In this document: piece by piece, positions 36,099-45,447 of the stretch
How the letters are laid out: the number at the start of each line of letters is the position of its first letter
Numbering within the stretch: the first letter of the stretch is position 1
Origin: Prevotella sp.
GTDB taxonomy: Bacteria; Bacteroidota; Bacteroidia; Bacteroidales; Bacteroidaceae
Length of the DNA: 64,000 bases
Assembly (NCBI GenBank): GCA_016291595.1
Contig: JAEEXN010000005.1
Coordinates: 1 to 64,000 of the forward strand
Direction of reading: 5' to 3'
The notes under the pieces: generated by a model
Database searches by the model: none
The model's input: only the letters and a program-made list of their open reading frames with translations
Told to the model about the DNA's origin: nothing
Program-made: the position numbers and the translations under genes

Positions 36099-37775
36099 AT
36101 GCTAAATAAGTTGTGCACATTATTATATTTCCTGTTATTATGCACGTCCGTTGCGTCGGCAGACAACTTGTCGTTTGACAAGCATTTGTCGATGTTGGAC
36201 AGTATGGTGGCTGCCTCGCCGGAGATAGTGGCTGCCTACGAAAAGAACATCAAGGATTTGAAAGGACTATTGGCGAATGCCGCCGATGACAAGTCGAAAT
36301 ATGTTTATTGTTACCAGCTCTATGAGCGATATAAAGCATTCGTCAATGATTCGGCTATCTATTATCTTCAACAGTGTATTGGTATATTGGAGCAGATGGG
36401 TGACAGGCAGCAGGCTGACCTGTGTCGTGCGCGGTTGGCTTTCCAGTGTTCGTCGACAGGTATGTTTTATGAGGCAATCGACATTCTGCAACAGATTGAC
36501 AAGTCACACCTCAGCAAGGAGGGACTGATAGCCTACTATAAGGCGTACCGCCATGTGTATGGGGAACTCGGGTTTTATACACGATTGCCCAATCTGCAAC
36601 AACATTATTATGCGAAGAGCGGCGAGTATGAGAAGTTGCTGTTTGCTACGGCTCCTGCCGACAATGATGTGGTGTTGCAGTATCAAGAAGTGGATGCGCT
36701 GAATGAAGAGCGTCTGGATGAGGCTCTCCACTATAACGACCAGCGCATGAAAGCAGCCCCGAAAGGCTCGCATCAGTATGCAATAGTGTCATTTTACCGG
36801 TATTTGGATTTCAGGCGTGCCAATCGTAATGATAGTGCAGCCTACTGGCTGCTGGAGTCAGCTATAAGTGATGTGAAGAATGCGGTAATGGACCAAGGCT
36901 CAATGTGGGAACTGGCCAATTTTTTGCAGAGCGAGGGGAATATTAAGCAGTCGTATCGTTACATTAGTTTTGCAAGCGACTGCGCCAACCGCTTCGGAAC
37001 TCGGGTCAGAAACTGGCAGATTGCGCCAATTCTATCCACTATCGATAAGAACTATCAGGCACAATCGCGCCAGAGCAACCGGCAGTTGCGGTGGCTGTTA
37101 GGGGGTATCAGTGCGCTTACCTTATTGGTGCTTGCCTCGTTGTTGTTTGTCACTCGTCAGCGGAAGCAGCTGGCTGTAGCTCACAACCAACTGAATCAGA
37201 GCAACCAGGAACTGTCGAAGGTGAACATGCAATTGTTTGATTCCAACGAGCAGTTATCGGAACTGAACAAACAGTTGTCTACGCTGAACGTACATCTCAC
37301 CGAAAGCAACCGTGTGAAAGAAGAGTATGTCGGCCGATTCCTACAGTTGTGCTCGCTCTACATTGACAAGATGGACACGATGCGCAAGACCGTGAATAAG
37401 AAGATCAAGAGCCACGACTACGAAGAACTGTATAACATGACGAGGTCGCAAGAGCTGAAAGACAAGGAGTTGGAGGAACTCTACGAGAGTTTCGACTCGG
37501 CCTTTCTGCATTTGTTTCCCAACTTTGTTGACGATTTTAACGCACTGCTGCGTCCTGAGGAGCGTATTGTACAGACTGGGAAAGAGCGTCTGAACACAGG
37601 CATCCGCATTTTTGCCCTCATCCGTCTGGGCATTGACGACAGTTCGAAGATTGCTGAGTTCCTGCACTATTCGGTGAATACCATCTATAATTATCGTGCT
37701 CGCATTAAAAACGGAGCCATCAGCGATCGTGAGAATTTCGAGCGGCACGTAAAAGAGATAGGAATGCCCAAATGA
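36099..37775 (+). CDS. DUF6377 membrane-spanning transcription regulator
   Basis: A 558-residue protein with a signal peptide (1-21, ending ASA). The N-terminal 320 residues are helical, TPR-like, and should lie in the periplasm. One membrane helix follows at about 329-347 (WLLGGISALTLLVLASLLF), then a coiled coil rich in Asn, Gln, Leu and Ser (about 355-410) and a cytoplasmic end with a LuxR-like helix-turn-helix (about 505-535, LGIDDSSKIAEFLHYSVNTIYNYRARIKN). This layout fits one-protein sensing of a periplasmic sugar with direct control of DNA. Being next to the locus, it is the likely regulator. There is no hybrid two-component sensor in the window. Confidence 0.82.
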   Translation: MLNKLCTLLYFLLLCTSVASADNLSFDKHLSMLDSMVAASPEIVAAYEKNIKDLKGLLANAADDKSKYVYCYQLYERYKAFVNDSAIYYLQQCIGILEQMGDRQQADLCRARLAFQCSSTGMFYEAIDILQQIDKSHLSKEGLIAYYKAYRHVYGELGFYTRLPNLQQHYYAKSGEYEKLLFATAPADNDVVLQYQEVDALNEERLDEALHYNDQRMKAAPKGSHQYAIVSFYRYLDFRRANRNDSAAYWLLESAISDVKNAVMDQGSMWELANFLQSEGNIKQSYRYISFASDCANRFGTRVRNWQIAPILSTIDKNYQAQSRQSNRQLRWLLGGISALTLLVLASLLFVTRQRKQLAVAHNQLNQSNQELSKVNMQLFDSNEQLSELNKQLSTLNVHLTESNRVKEEYVGRFLQLCSLYIDKMDTMRKTVNKKIKSHDYEELYNMTRSQELKDKELEELYESFDSAFLHLFPNFVDDFNALLRPEERIVQTGKERLNTGIRIFALIRLGIDDSSKIAEFLHYSVNTIYNYRARIKNGAISDRENFERHVKEIGMPK

Positions 37776-37883
37776 CATTAGGGTTTTGTCAAGTGCATTT
37801 TGCAATTTCTATTGTCATATTATACCAACCTGCTATGAAACAGAAAAAACTTCTGTCTGCAGCATTAAAAAATGTTGTCGGGT

Positions 37884-37914
37884 TTTGATATGCCAAATAA
37901 TTTCGCTAATTTTG
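37884..37914 (+). promoter_or_regulatory. Promoter of fba
   Basis: TTTG at 37884-37887, 19 bases, then TAATTTTG at 37907-37914. The leader up to the ATG at 37999 is about 80 bases. Confidence 0.7.
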
Positions 37915-37998
37915 CAGTCGTTACGGTTTTCGTACGGTGGCTTCCGGCCATCGGCAAAGAGATGAGATTATCATTAACACAATAAAAGAATAAGAATT

Positions 37999-39009
37999 AT
38001 GGTAAGTTACAAGAATTTAGGCCTCGTGAACACGAAGGAGATGTTTGCCCGTGCTATCAACGGCGGTTACGCTATTCCTGCATTTAACTTCAACAACATG
38101 GAGCAGCTGCAGGCTATCATCAAGGCTTCTTCTGATTTGAAGAGCCCCGTTATTCTGCAAGTATCGAAAGGTGCCCGCAATTATGCCAACCAGACCTTGC
38201 TGCAGTTTATGGCTCAGGGTGCCGTTGAGTATGCTAAGGAGTTGGGTTGCAAGCATCCCGAGATTGTGCTTCACCTTGACCACGGTGATTCTTTCGAGAC
38301 CTGCAAGAGCTGTGTAGACTTTGGTTTCTCTTCTGTGATGATCGACGGAAGCTCATTGCCCTATGAGGAGAATGTGGCTCTGACAAAGAAGGTTGTTGAG
38401 TATGCTCATCAGTTCGATGTTACCGTAGAGGGCGAGCTGGGCGTACTGGCAGGTGTAGAGGATGAGGTTCAGGCTGCTGAGTCTCACTATACAAAACCCG
38501 AGGAGGTGATTGATTTCGTAAGTCGTACGGGTGTTGACTCTCTGGCAATCTCTATTGGTACAAGTCATGGCGCTTACAAGTTCACACCAGAGCAGTGCAC
38601 ACGCGACCCGAAGACTGGTAAGTTGATTCCACCGCCATTGGCATTCGATGTGCTCGATGCTATCATGGTGAAACTTCCTGGCTTCCCCATCGTGCTCCAT
38701 GGTTCTTCTTCAGTTCCACAGGAGTATGTTGACATCATTAACCAATATGGTGGCAAACTGCCCGATGCAGTAGGTATTCCTGAGGAGCAGCTCCGCAAGG
38801 CTTCTAAGAGCGCTGTCTGCAAGATCAATATCGACTCTGACTCTCGTCTGGCCTTCACCGCTGCTGTTCGTAAGACTTTGGCTGAGAAGCCCGGTGAGTT
38901 CGACCCACGTAAGTACTGCGGTCCTGCACGCGACGAGATGGAGAAGATGTACAAGCACAAGATCATCGATGTGCTTGGCTCTGACAACAAGCTGGCTCAG
39001 CTCGACTAA
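37999..39009 (+). CDS. fba: Class II fructose-bisphosphate aldolase
   Basis: Glycolysis: cleaves fructose 1,6-bisphosphate to two triose phosphates. The 336 residues contain the zinc and substrate sites HLDHGDSF, SVMIDGSSLPYEENV, VEGELGVLAGVEDE and IVLHGSSSVP. The length and C-terminus fit the class IIB long form common in Bacteroidetes. It has its own promoter and terminator. Confidence 0.97.
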   Translation: MVSYKNLGLVNTKEMFARAINGGYAIPAFNFNNMEQLQAIIKASSDLKSPVILQVSKGARNYANQTLLQFMAQGAVEYAKELGCKHPEIVLHLDHGDSFETCKSCVDFGFSSVMIDGSSLPYEENVALTKKVVEYAHQFDVTVEGELGVLAGVEDEVQAAESHYTKPEEVIDFVSRTGVDSLAISIGTSHGAYKFTPEQCTRDPKTGKLIPPPLAFDVLDAIMVKLPGFPIVLHGSSSVPQEYVDIINQYGGKLPDAVGIPEEQLRKASKSAVCKINIDSDSRLAFTAAVRKTLAEKPGEFDPRKYCGPARDEMEKMYKHKIIDVLGSDNKLAQLD

Positions 39010-39050
39010 TCAGCATTTATACGTTAAGTCATATCTTTGAAATGGAGGAA

Positions 39051-39091
39051 ACGGGAACCCGCACATGTGGGTTCTCGTTTTTTTGTTTCTC
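39051..39091 (+). terminator. Terminator of fba
   Basis: ACGGGAACCC pairs with GGGTTCTCGT (one mismatch, eight-base loop), then seven T. Confidence 0.8.
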
Positions 39092-39428
39092 TGCTATGCA
39101 TTTAGCGAGCCTGTTAGCTAATGGGGAGGCATGCTTTAAACACGCTCGGTTTTGCCTCAATGCTCTCTGCAAAGAACAGGCGTGCTTTATTTCTTCTTCA
39201 GATTCTTGTTCAATCTGCATACCGCTTAGAACAAGCGGAGAGACACCAATCATAAAGACAGACCATACTTTTTTTAATCTAATCAGAAAAAGACCGCACG
39301 AAAAAGCGGTATAAGCGGCTGCTGAAATCACGATGTGCTCTACCTTCATTGAAATTAACTAGCCGTGCAAAGCAACGTGTTCTCCAGAACGTTTTTCTCC
39401 TCTGTGATATTTCTTTTGAATACAAAAA

Positions 39429-39454
39429 ATGAAGAGTATCGCGATACTCTTCAT
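39429..39454 (-). terminator. Terminator of the DUF4831 gene
   Basis: Perfect 26-base palindrome (ATGAAGAGTATCG and its complement) followed on the minus strand by TTTTTTG. It lies 27 bases after the stop. Confidence 0.75.
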
Positions 39455-39481
39455 TTCATTATCCTTTGAACTTGAATGTCG

Positions 39482-40516
39482 TTATTTCAATACATCTGTC
39501 TTGATGCTTTCCAGATTTCCTGTGGCAGGATTCAGCACGATGCTGGTCTGTAGTTTCTTGCTGAAAAGGTTACCATCCAACATCTCTATGTGGCCGAATT
39601 GGGCAGCATATATCTCATCGCTCAGTAGCGTCTGACCAGAATTCTGAATAGTCAGACGGATTTTTCCTGGCAGGTTCACGTAGATAGCCTCACCGTTCTT
39701 GTCCTTTTTTCCTGGCTCGGCTGCCACCTGAATGGTAGGAGTGGTCTTTAAATCCTCTACAGTCAAGTAGTAAGGCTCGCCCGAAAGGTCGTCTAAATCA
39801 GTCATACCGAAATGCTTTGAGAAGCGAAACAGCAGTTGCCGTTCTATAGCTTCCCGAGGAATCAGGGTGATTTCGTGCTCCAGCGTGTCACAGATTGTCG
39901 TACCCTCAAACAACTGCAGCAGAGCGGCTTCCTGTGTGTTCAGCTGCTTGAGCATGATGCGCAGTTGCTCACCGTCTTTCGGCATATAGTCGGCTTGTCC
40001 CTTTGCGAGCATGATTTTGCTCTCTCGGATATCGTAAATCTCCTGTGCAGTCAGCTCAGCCATCTTGGCTTTGCTTCCGGCTGAGAGAATTTCCTGATTC
40101 ATAAAGTCGCGGGAATTCAGCGTGGCAGGTTTCGGCGCAGCCACAAAATGAGTTGGCTTCTCTGTCTTGCGTGGTTCTGTGTTGATGGAGAGCAACACGC
40201 CGTCATCTGCCAGATTGACTGCCTGAATGTTACGTTTCGGGTCGGTTTTTGCGATATATTCCTTGTCGGGATCAGCCATGCCTTCAGTGCGCATCTGGGT
40301 GCTCAGAATGCGATAGGAGTTTACCGGCTCGCTACCTTGCGACATTTTGAGAAAGCGCTCGGAATACTGGTTGAACTCGCCGGGCGTATAAGTAGTTTTC
40401 TCGATGAGCAAAGTAAGTTTTACTACTGTGCGAGGCAGGTAGTATTTGGTCTCTTCCTGAGCCTGGGTAAGCATGGAGAAGCCCAGCAACAAGTATAATA
40501 AAATGATTTTTCGCAT
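39482..40516 (-). CDS. DUF4831 family exported protein
   Basis: A 344-residue protein with a signal peptide (1-19, ending LTQAQ). The body matches the DUF4831 type: YYLPRTVVKLTLLIEKTTYTPGEFNQYSERFL near the start, then a long beta-rich region with RESKIMLAKG and a C-terminal PGKIRLTIQNSGQTLLSDEIYAAQFG. The family is common in Bacteroidales and has no known function. It lies 63 bases downstream of the NAD(P)H-hydrate gene on the same strand, so they may share a transcript. Confidence 0.8.
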   Translation of the reverse strand: MRKIILLYLLLGFSMLTQAQEETKYYLPRTVVKLTLLIEKTTYTPGEFNQYSERFLKMSQGSEPVNSYRILSTQMRTEGMADPDKEYIAKTDPKRNIQAVNLADDGVLLSINTEPRKTEKPTHFVAAPKPATLNSRDFMNQEILSAGSKAKMAELTAQEIYDIRESKIMLAKGQADYMPKDGEQLRIMLKQLNTQEAALLQLFEGTTICDTLEHEITLIPREAIERQLLFRFSKHFGMTDLDDLSGEPYYLTVEDLKTTPTIQVAAEPGKKDKNGEAIYVNLPGKIRLTIQNSGQTLLSDEIYAAQFGHIEMLDGNLFSKKLQTSIVLNPATGNLESIKTDVLK

Positions 40517-40579
40517 ATGATATGATCTTAACTCTAAACTCTAACTGTGAATAATGAACACTTATCTCTCCGTCATTCG

Positions 40580-42097
40580 CTAATCGGCTATACGCTTGAA
40601 AGCTTTAGGCAGCCATTCAATGATGTCGCCGGCAGTGAGGCTCTCCTCTCCCAACTCGCGTGCGGCAAGGTCGCCAGCCAGTCCGTGCAGGTACATTCCT
40701 AAGATACAGGCATCCTCGCGTTCGTAGCCTCGGCCAAGCAATGCTGTGATGATTCCTGTCAGCACGTCACCGCTGCCGGCTGTAGCCATACCTGCATTTC
40801 CCGTAGGATTAAATACAACTTGTCCGTTAGGCATGCACAAGGCGGAATAATGCCCCTTAATGATGATATATGCCTGCAGGTGCTCGGCCAGGTCGCGTGC
40901 CTTGCTCAGACGCTCATAGCTGTCGTTGCAGGGGGCTCCGTTCAAACGGTCAAACTCTCTCGGGTGTGGTGTCATGATGATACCTTTAGGCAATTGTTGC
41001 ATCCATGCGCGATGGCGCGACAGAATATTCAACGCGTCAGCATCCATAACAACGGGACATTGGGAGCGCCTCACCTGCGAAATCATGGCGATGGCCGTAT
41101 TCTCCATCTGTCCGATACCCGGTCCGATGCCAATGGCATCGTAGTCTTCCGACGCTACTGCCTCGGAGAAATAGGTCTCCTCATGGTCTATCTGCGCAAT
41201 AGCCTCAGGCACAGCTATCTGCATGATGTCATAGTTGCGCTTTGGAATATGCACGGTTACTTTGCCAGCTCCACTTCTCAGACATGCTTTTGCGGCAAGA
41301 ATTGCAGCTCCGGCCATGCCAAAACAACCGGCAATTAGCAGGTCGTTGCCCATATTTCCCTTATGAGCAAAGGCATTTCTTGCGCGCAATTTCCGGCGCA
41401 AGTCGGTCTCTTCTGTAATGATATACTGCGCCTGCTTCTTACGGATAAATTCCTGACTGAGGCGTATGTCGATGATTTTCAGTTCTCCGATAAACTGCTG
41501 GTTCTCGGGAAACATGAACGATAATTTCTTTTGTTGCAGTGTCAGCGTGAGGTCTGCACGGATGATATTGGCCAGAACATTGAATGTGTTGTCCTCTGTC
41601 ATCAGACCCGATGGTATATCAATACTTACAATCTGGGAAGGTGACTGGTTGATATACTTCACCAATGAGGCGAATCCTCCGGCAAGAGGCTTGTTCAGTC
41701 CGCTGCCAAACAGTCCGTCGACGACCAGCGTGTCGACATCAAGCTGTGGGGGATCGAATTGCTGAGTAACCTCAGTGAACTGTCTGATGCGCTTACAATC
41801 GATGATACGTTGCTTGTTGATGGCACAGTCTTCCGACAGTCTGCCGTTGATGTTAAACAAGAATACCGATACTTTGTATTCTTTTTCAGCCAGCATACGT
41901 GCCACAGCGAGCGCGTCACCACCATTGTTTCCGGGGCCGGCAAACACAACAACGGATGTACCGTTGTTCCATCTGTCGGTAATCGCATGTGTCAATGCAC
42001 GCGCGGCACGCTCCATCAAATCTACCGATCTGATGGGCTCGTGTTCTATGGTATAATGGTCAAGCTCGCGTATCTGAGCGCTTGTAAATATCTTCAT
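40580..42097 (-). CDS. nnr: Bifunctional NAD(P)H-hydrate epimerase/dehydratase
   Basis: Repairs hydrated NADH and NADPH. The 505 residues hold the YjeF N-terminal epimerase domain (about 1-215, with GPGNNGGDALAVARML and VDGLFGSGLNKPL) and the ADP-dependent dehydratase with a ribokinase-like fold (about 225-505, with AHKGNMGNDLLIAGC, GIGPGIGQ, PHPREFDRL and NPTGNAGMATAGSGDVLTGII). Full length. It is transcribed away from hpt; -7 elements of both genes lie between them. Confidence 0.96.
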   Translation of the reverse strand: MKIFTSAQIRELDHYTIEHEPIRSVDLMERAARALTHAITDRWNNGTSVVVFAGPGNNGGDALAVARMLAEKEYKVSVFLFNINGRLSEDCAINKQRIIDCKRIRQFTEVTQQFDPPQLDVDTLVVDGLFGSGLNKPLAGGFASLVKYINQSPSQIVSIDIPSGLMTEDNTFNVLANIIRADLTLTLQQKKLSFMFPENQQFIGELKIIDIRLSQEFIRKKQAQYIITEETDLRRKLRARNAFAHKGNMGNDLLIAGCFGMAGAAILAAKACLRSGAGKVTVHIPKRNYDIMQIAVPEAIAQIDHEETYFSEAVASEDYDAIGIGPGIGQMENTAIAMISQVRRSQCPVVMDADALNILSRHRAWMQQLPKGIIMTPHPREFDRLNGAPCNDSYERLSKARDLAEHLQAYIIIKGHYSALCMPNGQVVFNPTGNAGMATAGSGDVLTGIITALLGRGYEREDACILGMYLHGLAGDLAARELGEESLTAGDIIEWLPKAFKRIAD

Positions 42098-42102
42098 CGA
42101 TG

Positions 42103-42110
42103 CAAAAATA
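42103..42110 (-). promoter_or_regulatory. -7 element of the NAD(P)H-hydrate gene
   Basis: TATTTTTG on the minus strand, six bases before the ATG at 42097, so the leader is very short. It is divergent from the hpt promoter. Confidence 0.45.
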
Positions 42111-42154
42111 CGAAATTAATACTAATTGATGACCATATTTTGCCCTTTTTTTCG

Positions 42155-42162
42155 TATTTTTG
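42155..42162 (+). promoter_or_regulatory. -7 element of hpt
   Basis: TATTTTTG, 25 bases before the ATG at 42187. The TTG at 42160 is part of this element and cannot be the start codon. Confidence 0.6.
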
Positions 42163-42186
42163 CAGCAAATTAGTAAAAAAGGCGTT

Positions 42187-42723
42187 ATGAGTATTATCAA
42201 AATCAAGGACAAATCATTCAAGTCTTTCATTCCGGAGGCCGTGATTTTAGAAAAAGTGAAGGCCGTAGCCGACCGTTTGAACAAAGATTTCGCGGGAAAG
42301 AATCCTCTTTTCCTGGCTGTATTGAATGGCTCGTTTATCTATGCAGCAGACTTGATGCGCATGTTAACCATTCCATGTGAGATTTCGTTTGTAAAGCTGG
42401 CTTCGTATCAAGGAACAACCTCTACAGGAAAAGTTATCGAGGTGATTGGCATTAATGAGAGTCTGAAGGGCCGCACTATCGTTATTGTTGAGGATATTGT
42501 AGACACCGGACTGACTATGAAGCGCATGATTGAAACACTCGGAACACGCAATCCGGAGTCTGTGCACATCTGTACGCTGTTGGTGAAACCTGACAGATTG
42601 CAGGTGGATTTGAACATCGAATATGCGGCCATGGAAATTCCCAACGACTTTATTGTAGGCTACGGACTCGACTACGATCAAGGCGGACGCAATCTCAGGG
42701 ACATCTACACGGTGGTGGATTGA
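42187..42723 (+). CDS. hpt: Hypoxanthine phosphoribosyltransferase
   Basis: Purine salvage: makes IMP or GMP from hypoxanthine or guanine with PRPP. The 178 residues hold the PRPP loop VIVEDIVDTGLTMKRM, LNGSFIYAADL in the N-terminal part and FIVGYGLDYDQGGRNL near the end. It starts at ATG 42187 (MSIIKIKDKSF). It is followed after 63 bases by adk, another purine-nucleotide gene. Confidence 0.96.
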   Translation: MSIIKIKDKSFKSFIPEAVILEKVKAVADRLNKDFAGKNPLFLAVLNGSFIYAADLMRMLTIPCEISFVKLASYQGTTSTGKVIEVIGINESLKGRTIVIVEDIVDTGLTMKRMIETLGTRNPESVHICTLLVKPDRLQVDLNIEYAAMEIPNDFIVGYGLDYDQGGRNLRDIYTVVD

Positions 42724-42786
42724 CCAAGTATGACCATTTTGTGTTGGTAAGCAGAAATTAAAATAGATAACTTTAAATTTGAGAAC

Positions 42787-43362
42787 ATGATGAAGAATAT
42801 TGTAATTTTCGGGGCTCCTGGATCAGGAAAAGGTACCCAAAGTGATTTGATGATTGAGAAATACGGCTTTGAGCACATCTCAACAGGTGATGTTCTTCGC
42901 AGCGAAATCAAAAAAGGCACAGAGTTAGGCAAGACAGCTCAGGGAATGATTGAGAACGGACAACTGATTCCTGATGATTTGATGATCAGCATCCTGGCTT
43001 CTGTCTACGACAGTTTCGGCACCGATCACAAAGGTGTTATATTTGACGGATTCCCCCGCACGATCCCTCAGGCTGAGGCTTTGAAGGCAATGCTCAATGA
43101 GCGTGGCCATAAGGTGGCAGCCATGATTGAGCTCGACGTGCCCGAGGACGAGCTGATGACGCGTCTGATCAAGCGTGGACAAGAGAGTGGCAGGGCTGAC
43201 GATAACGAGGAGACTATCAAGAAGCGCCTTTTGGTTTATCATTCGCAGACACAGCCCCTCATCGAATGGTATGAGAAAGAGGGCCTTCACAATCATATCA
43301 ACGGATTAGGAAGTCTCGACAGAATCTTCGCGGATATCTGTCAGGTAATTGATAATCTCTAG
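42787..43362 (+). CDS. adk: Adenylate kinase
   Basis: Balances ATP, ADP and AMP. The 191 residues carry the P-loop FGAPGSGKGTQ, the AMP site STGDVLR, DGFPRTIPQAE, and a short lid without zinc cysteines (RGQESGRADDNEETIKKRL). The size is that of short-type enzymes. Two ATGs stand side by side at the start; the first is listed. A strong hairpin separates it from obg. Confidence 0.97.
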   Translation: MMKNIVIFGAPGSGKGTQSDLMIEKYGFEHISTGDVLRSEIKKGTELGKTAQGMIENGQLIPDDLMISILASVYDSFGTDHKGVIFDGFPRTIPQAEALKAMLNERGHKVAAMIELDVPEDELMTRLIKRGQESGRADDNEETIKKRLLVYHSQTQPLIEWYEKEGLHNHINGLGSLDRIFADICQVIDNL

Positions 43363-43371
43363 ATGTTCTGG

Positions 43372-43411
43372 TCATTCGGGTATTTCAGGATAGTCCGGAA
43401 TGCCCGAATGA
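43372..43411 (+). repeat. Hairpin between adk and obg
   Basis: TCATTCGGG and CCCGAATGA form the outer stem. Inner bases continue it with G.U pairs, giving about 15 base pairs. It is followed by AAAAAAC rather than T, so it is not a forward terminator. It may act on message stability between the two genes. Confidence 0.65.
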
Positions 43412-43432
43412 AAAAACTCTAATGAACGATAT

Positions 43433-44599
43433 ATGGCTGAGAGCAACTTTGTAGACTATGTGAAGATTTACTGCCGTTCGGGTAAGGGCGGGCGAGGGTC
43501 GATGCACCTTCGCCACGTGAAGTATAACCCTAATGGTGGTCCTGACGGCGGAGACGGCGGTAAGGGCGGCAGCATCTATCTGCGTGGCAATCATAATTAT
43601 TGGACACTGCTGCACCTGAAATATCAGCGGCATGTGTTTGCCGAGCACGGTGGAAATGGCGGTAAGGACAAGTGTCATGGTACTGACGGCAAGGATATGT
43701 ATATTGATGTGCCATGCGGAACGGTAGTCTACAATGCTGAGACGGGCAAATATGTGTGTGATGTGACCTATGACGGTCAGACTGTCCTGCTGCTGAAAGG
43801 CGGTCGTGGCGGCTTGGGCAATTTCCAGTTCCGTTCGGCAACAAACCAGGCTCCGCGTTATGCACAGCCCGGAGAGCCCATGCAGGAGATGACCATCATA
43901 CTGGAGTTGAAGCTATTGGCTGATGTCGGACTGGTCGGTTTCCCCAATGCAGGCAAGTCGACGTTGGTGTCTTCGCTCTCGAATGCCCGTCCGAAGATAG
44001 CCAATTATCCCTTTACCACGATGGAGCCTAGCCTGGGAATTGTGGGCTATCGCGACAATAAGTCGTTTGTAATGGCAGACATCCCGGGTATCATAGAGGG
44101 CGCAAGCGAGGGAAAGGGTCTCGGACTGCGTTTTCTGCGCCACATTGAGCGCAATTCGCTGCTGCTTTTCATGGTACCGGGCGATACTGACGACATCAAG
44201 CGGGAGTATGAGATTCTGCTCAACGAGCTGCGCCAGTTCAATCCCGACATGTTGGACAAACACCGTGTACTGGCCGTCACGAAGTGCGACCTGCTGGACG
44301 ACGAGTTGATGGACATGCTCAAGGAGACTCTGCCCCAGGATTTGCCAGTGGTGTTTATCTCTGCCGTAACGGGCTTCGGACTGAATGAACTGAAGGACGT
44401 TTTATGGGAGGAGCTGAACAGCGAGAGCAACAAACTTCAGGTTATTACGAGCGAGGATGTCATCGTCCACCGCGACAAGGATATGAGCAAGTTCGCTGCT
44501 GAGATGCAGGAAGAGGGCGAAGACGATATTGTCTTCCTTGATGAGGACGAGATAGAAGATATTGATGATTTCGAGTATGAGGAGGAACTGGATGACTGA
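43433..44599 (+). CDS. obg: GTPase Obg/CgtA
   Basis: Ribosome-associated GTPase needed for 50S maturation. The 388 residues comprise the glycine-rich Obg fold (about 1-158, [22 protein letters not shown]), the G domain (about 160-335, with [25 protein letters not shown] and TKCD), and an acidic C-terminal tail (about 340-388). The last eight bases (ATGACTGA) overlap the start of pgeF, which suggests coupled translation. Confidence 0.97.
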   Translation: MAESNFVDYVKIYCRSGKGGRGSMHLRHVKYNPNGGPDGGDGGKGGSIYLRGNHNYWTLLHLKYQRHVFAEHGGNGGKDKCHGTDGKDMYIDVPCGTVVYNAETGKYVCDVTYDGQTVLLLKGGRGGLGNFQFRSATNQAPRYAQPGEPMQEMTIILELKLLADVGLVGFPNAGKSTLVSSLSNARPKIANYPFTTMEPSLGIVGYRDNKSFVMADIPGIIEGASEGKGLGLRFLRHIERNSLLLFMVPGDTDDIKREYEILLNELRQFNPDMLDKHRVLAVTKCDLLDDELMDMLKETLPQDLPVVFISAVTGFGLNELKDVLWEELNSESNKLQVITSEDVIVHRDKDMSKFAAEMQEEGEDDIVFLDEDEIEDIDDFEYEEELDD

Positions 44600-45446
44600 T
44601 CCGGTGCTCTCATACTACAATCTTTCACCTTATGTAGTAGCTTTTAGCAGTACCCGAAAGGGCGGATGTAGCGAAGGCAACTACAAAGAGTTCAATGTGA
44701 ACATGTTTTGTGGCGACGAAGTCGCCCATATTGATGCGAACAGGCGTGCATTATGCCGTCTGTTGCAGATTGATGAGAACTCGTTGGTGATGCCCCATCA
44801 GGTGCACGGCACCGTGGTGAGACGCATTGATGAGGCTTTTCTTGCCTTGGACAAGGCAGAGAGGATGACTCAATTGGACGGAGTTGATGCGGTAATGACA
44901 GATGTCAGACAGGTTTGTGTCGGTGTTTCTACGGCTGATTGTATACCCGTCTTGCTCTACGATGAGGCTCATCATGCCGTTTGTGCTGTTCATGCCGGCT
45001 GGCGTGGCACCGTGGCGCGCATCGTCGGCAAGGCAATCACTGCCATGCAACAGTCTTATGGTACAGCACCAGAACAGCTGAAAGCTGTTATCGGACCGGG
45101 CATCTCGCTCGAGAGTTTTGAGGTTGGCGATGAGGTGTATAATGAGTTTGCGTCATCTGGTTTCGACATGCAGCTTATTGCCCGTCGTTTTCCTGTTATG
45201 ACGTCTGTCGCCCAATGCCCATCCGAATACAAAGATGACACGACACCTGCATCATGGCATATCCAGGAAAAATGGCACATCGACCTTTGGGCGTGCAATC
45301 AGCAGCAACTTGAGGCTGCTGGTGTTGACAAAAAGAATATCCAGGTAGCAGGCATCTGCACCTACAAACATAGTGATGAGTTTTTCTCTGCCCGCAAACT
45401 GGGCATAGACTCAGGCCGAATACTAACAGCAATCCAATTAAAATAG
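44592..45446 (+). CDS. pgeF: Peptidoglycan editing factor PgeF (laccase-domain)
   Basis: YfiH/PgeF family: removes wrongly built muropeptide precursors. The 284 residues carry the Cu/Zn-type site: [25 protein letters not shown], and [16 protein letters not shown]. The ATG at 44592 ([11 protein letters not shown]) overlaps the obg stop by eight bases, so an ATG 30 bases earlier is unlikely. It is followed at once by an M23 peptidase, so both may serve the cell wall. Confidence 0.93.
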   Translation: MTDPVLSYYNLSPYVVAFSSTRKGGCSEGNYKEFNVNMFCGDEVAHIDANRRALCRLLQIDENSLVMPHQVHGTVVRRIDEAFLALDKAERMTQLDGVDAVMTDVRQVCVGVSTADCIPVLLYDEAHHAVCAVHAGWRGTVARIVGKAITAMQQSYGTAPEQLKAVIGPGISLESFEVGDEVYNEFASSGFDMQLIARRFPVMTSVAQCPSEYKDDTTPASWHIQEKWHIDLWACNQQQLEAAGVDKKNIQVAGICTYKHSDEFFSARKLGIDSGRILTAIQLK

Positions 45447-45447
45447 C

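Larger units (their letters stand above)
39010..39481. other. Gap with two terminators and no clear gene
   Basis: The fba terminator is at one end and a DUF4831 terminator at the other. A 106-codon minus-strand frame (39029-39349) encodes a hydrophobic start but overlaps the fba terminator and matches no family I know; I do not call it a gene. Confidence 0.5.

Noticed and set aside
36099-37775. Hybrid two-component sensor (HTCS) for the locus
   Set aside because: No histidine kinase or receiver domain is present; the protein is of the DUF6377 type.
39029-39349. Minus-strand gene of 106 codons with a hydrophobic start
   Set aside because: It overlaps the fba terminator, has no clear promoter and matches nothing I know. 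A weak possibility only.
42160-42186. Longer hpt start at a TTG
   Set aside because: The TTG is the end of the -7 element TATTTTTG.
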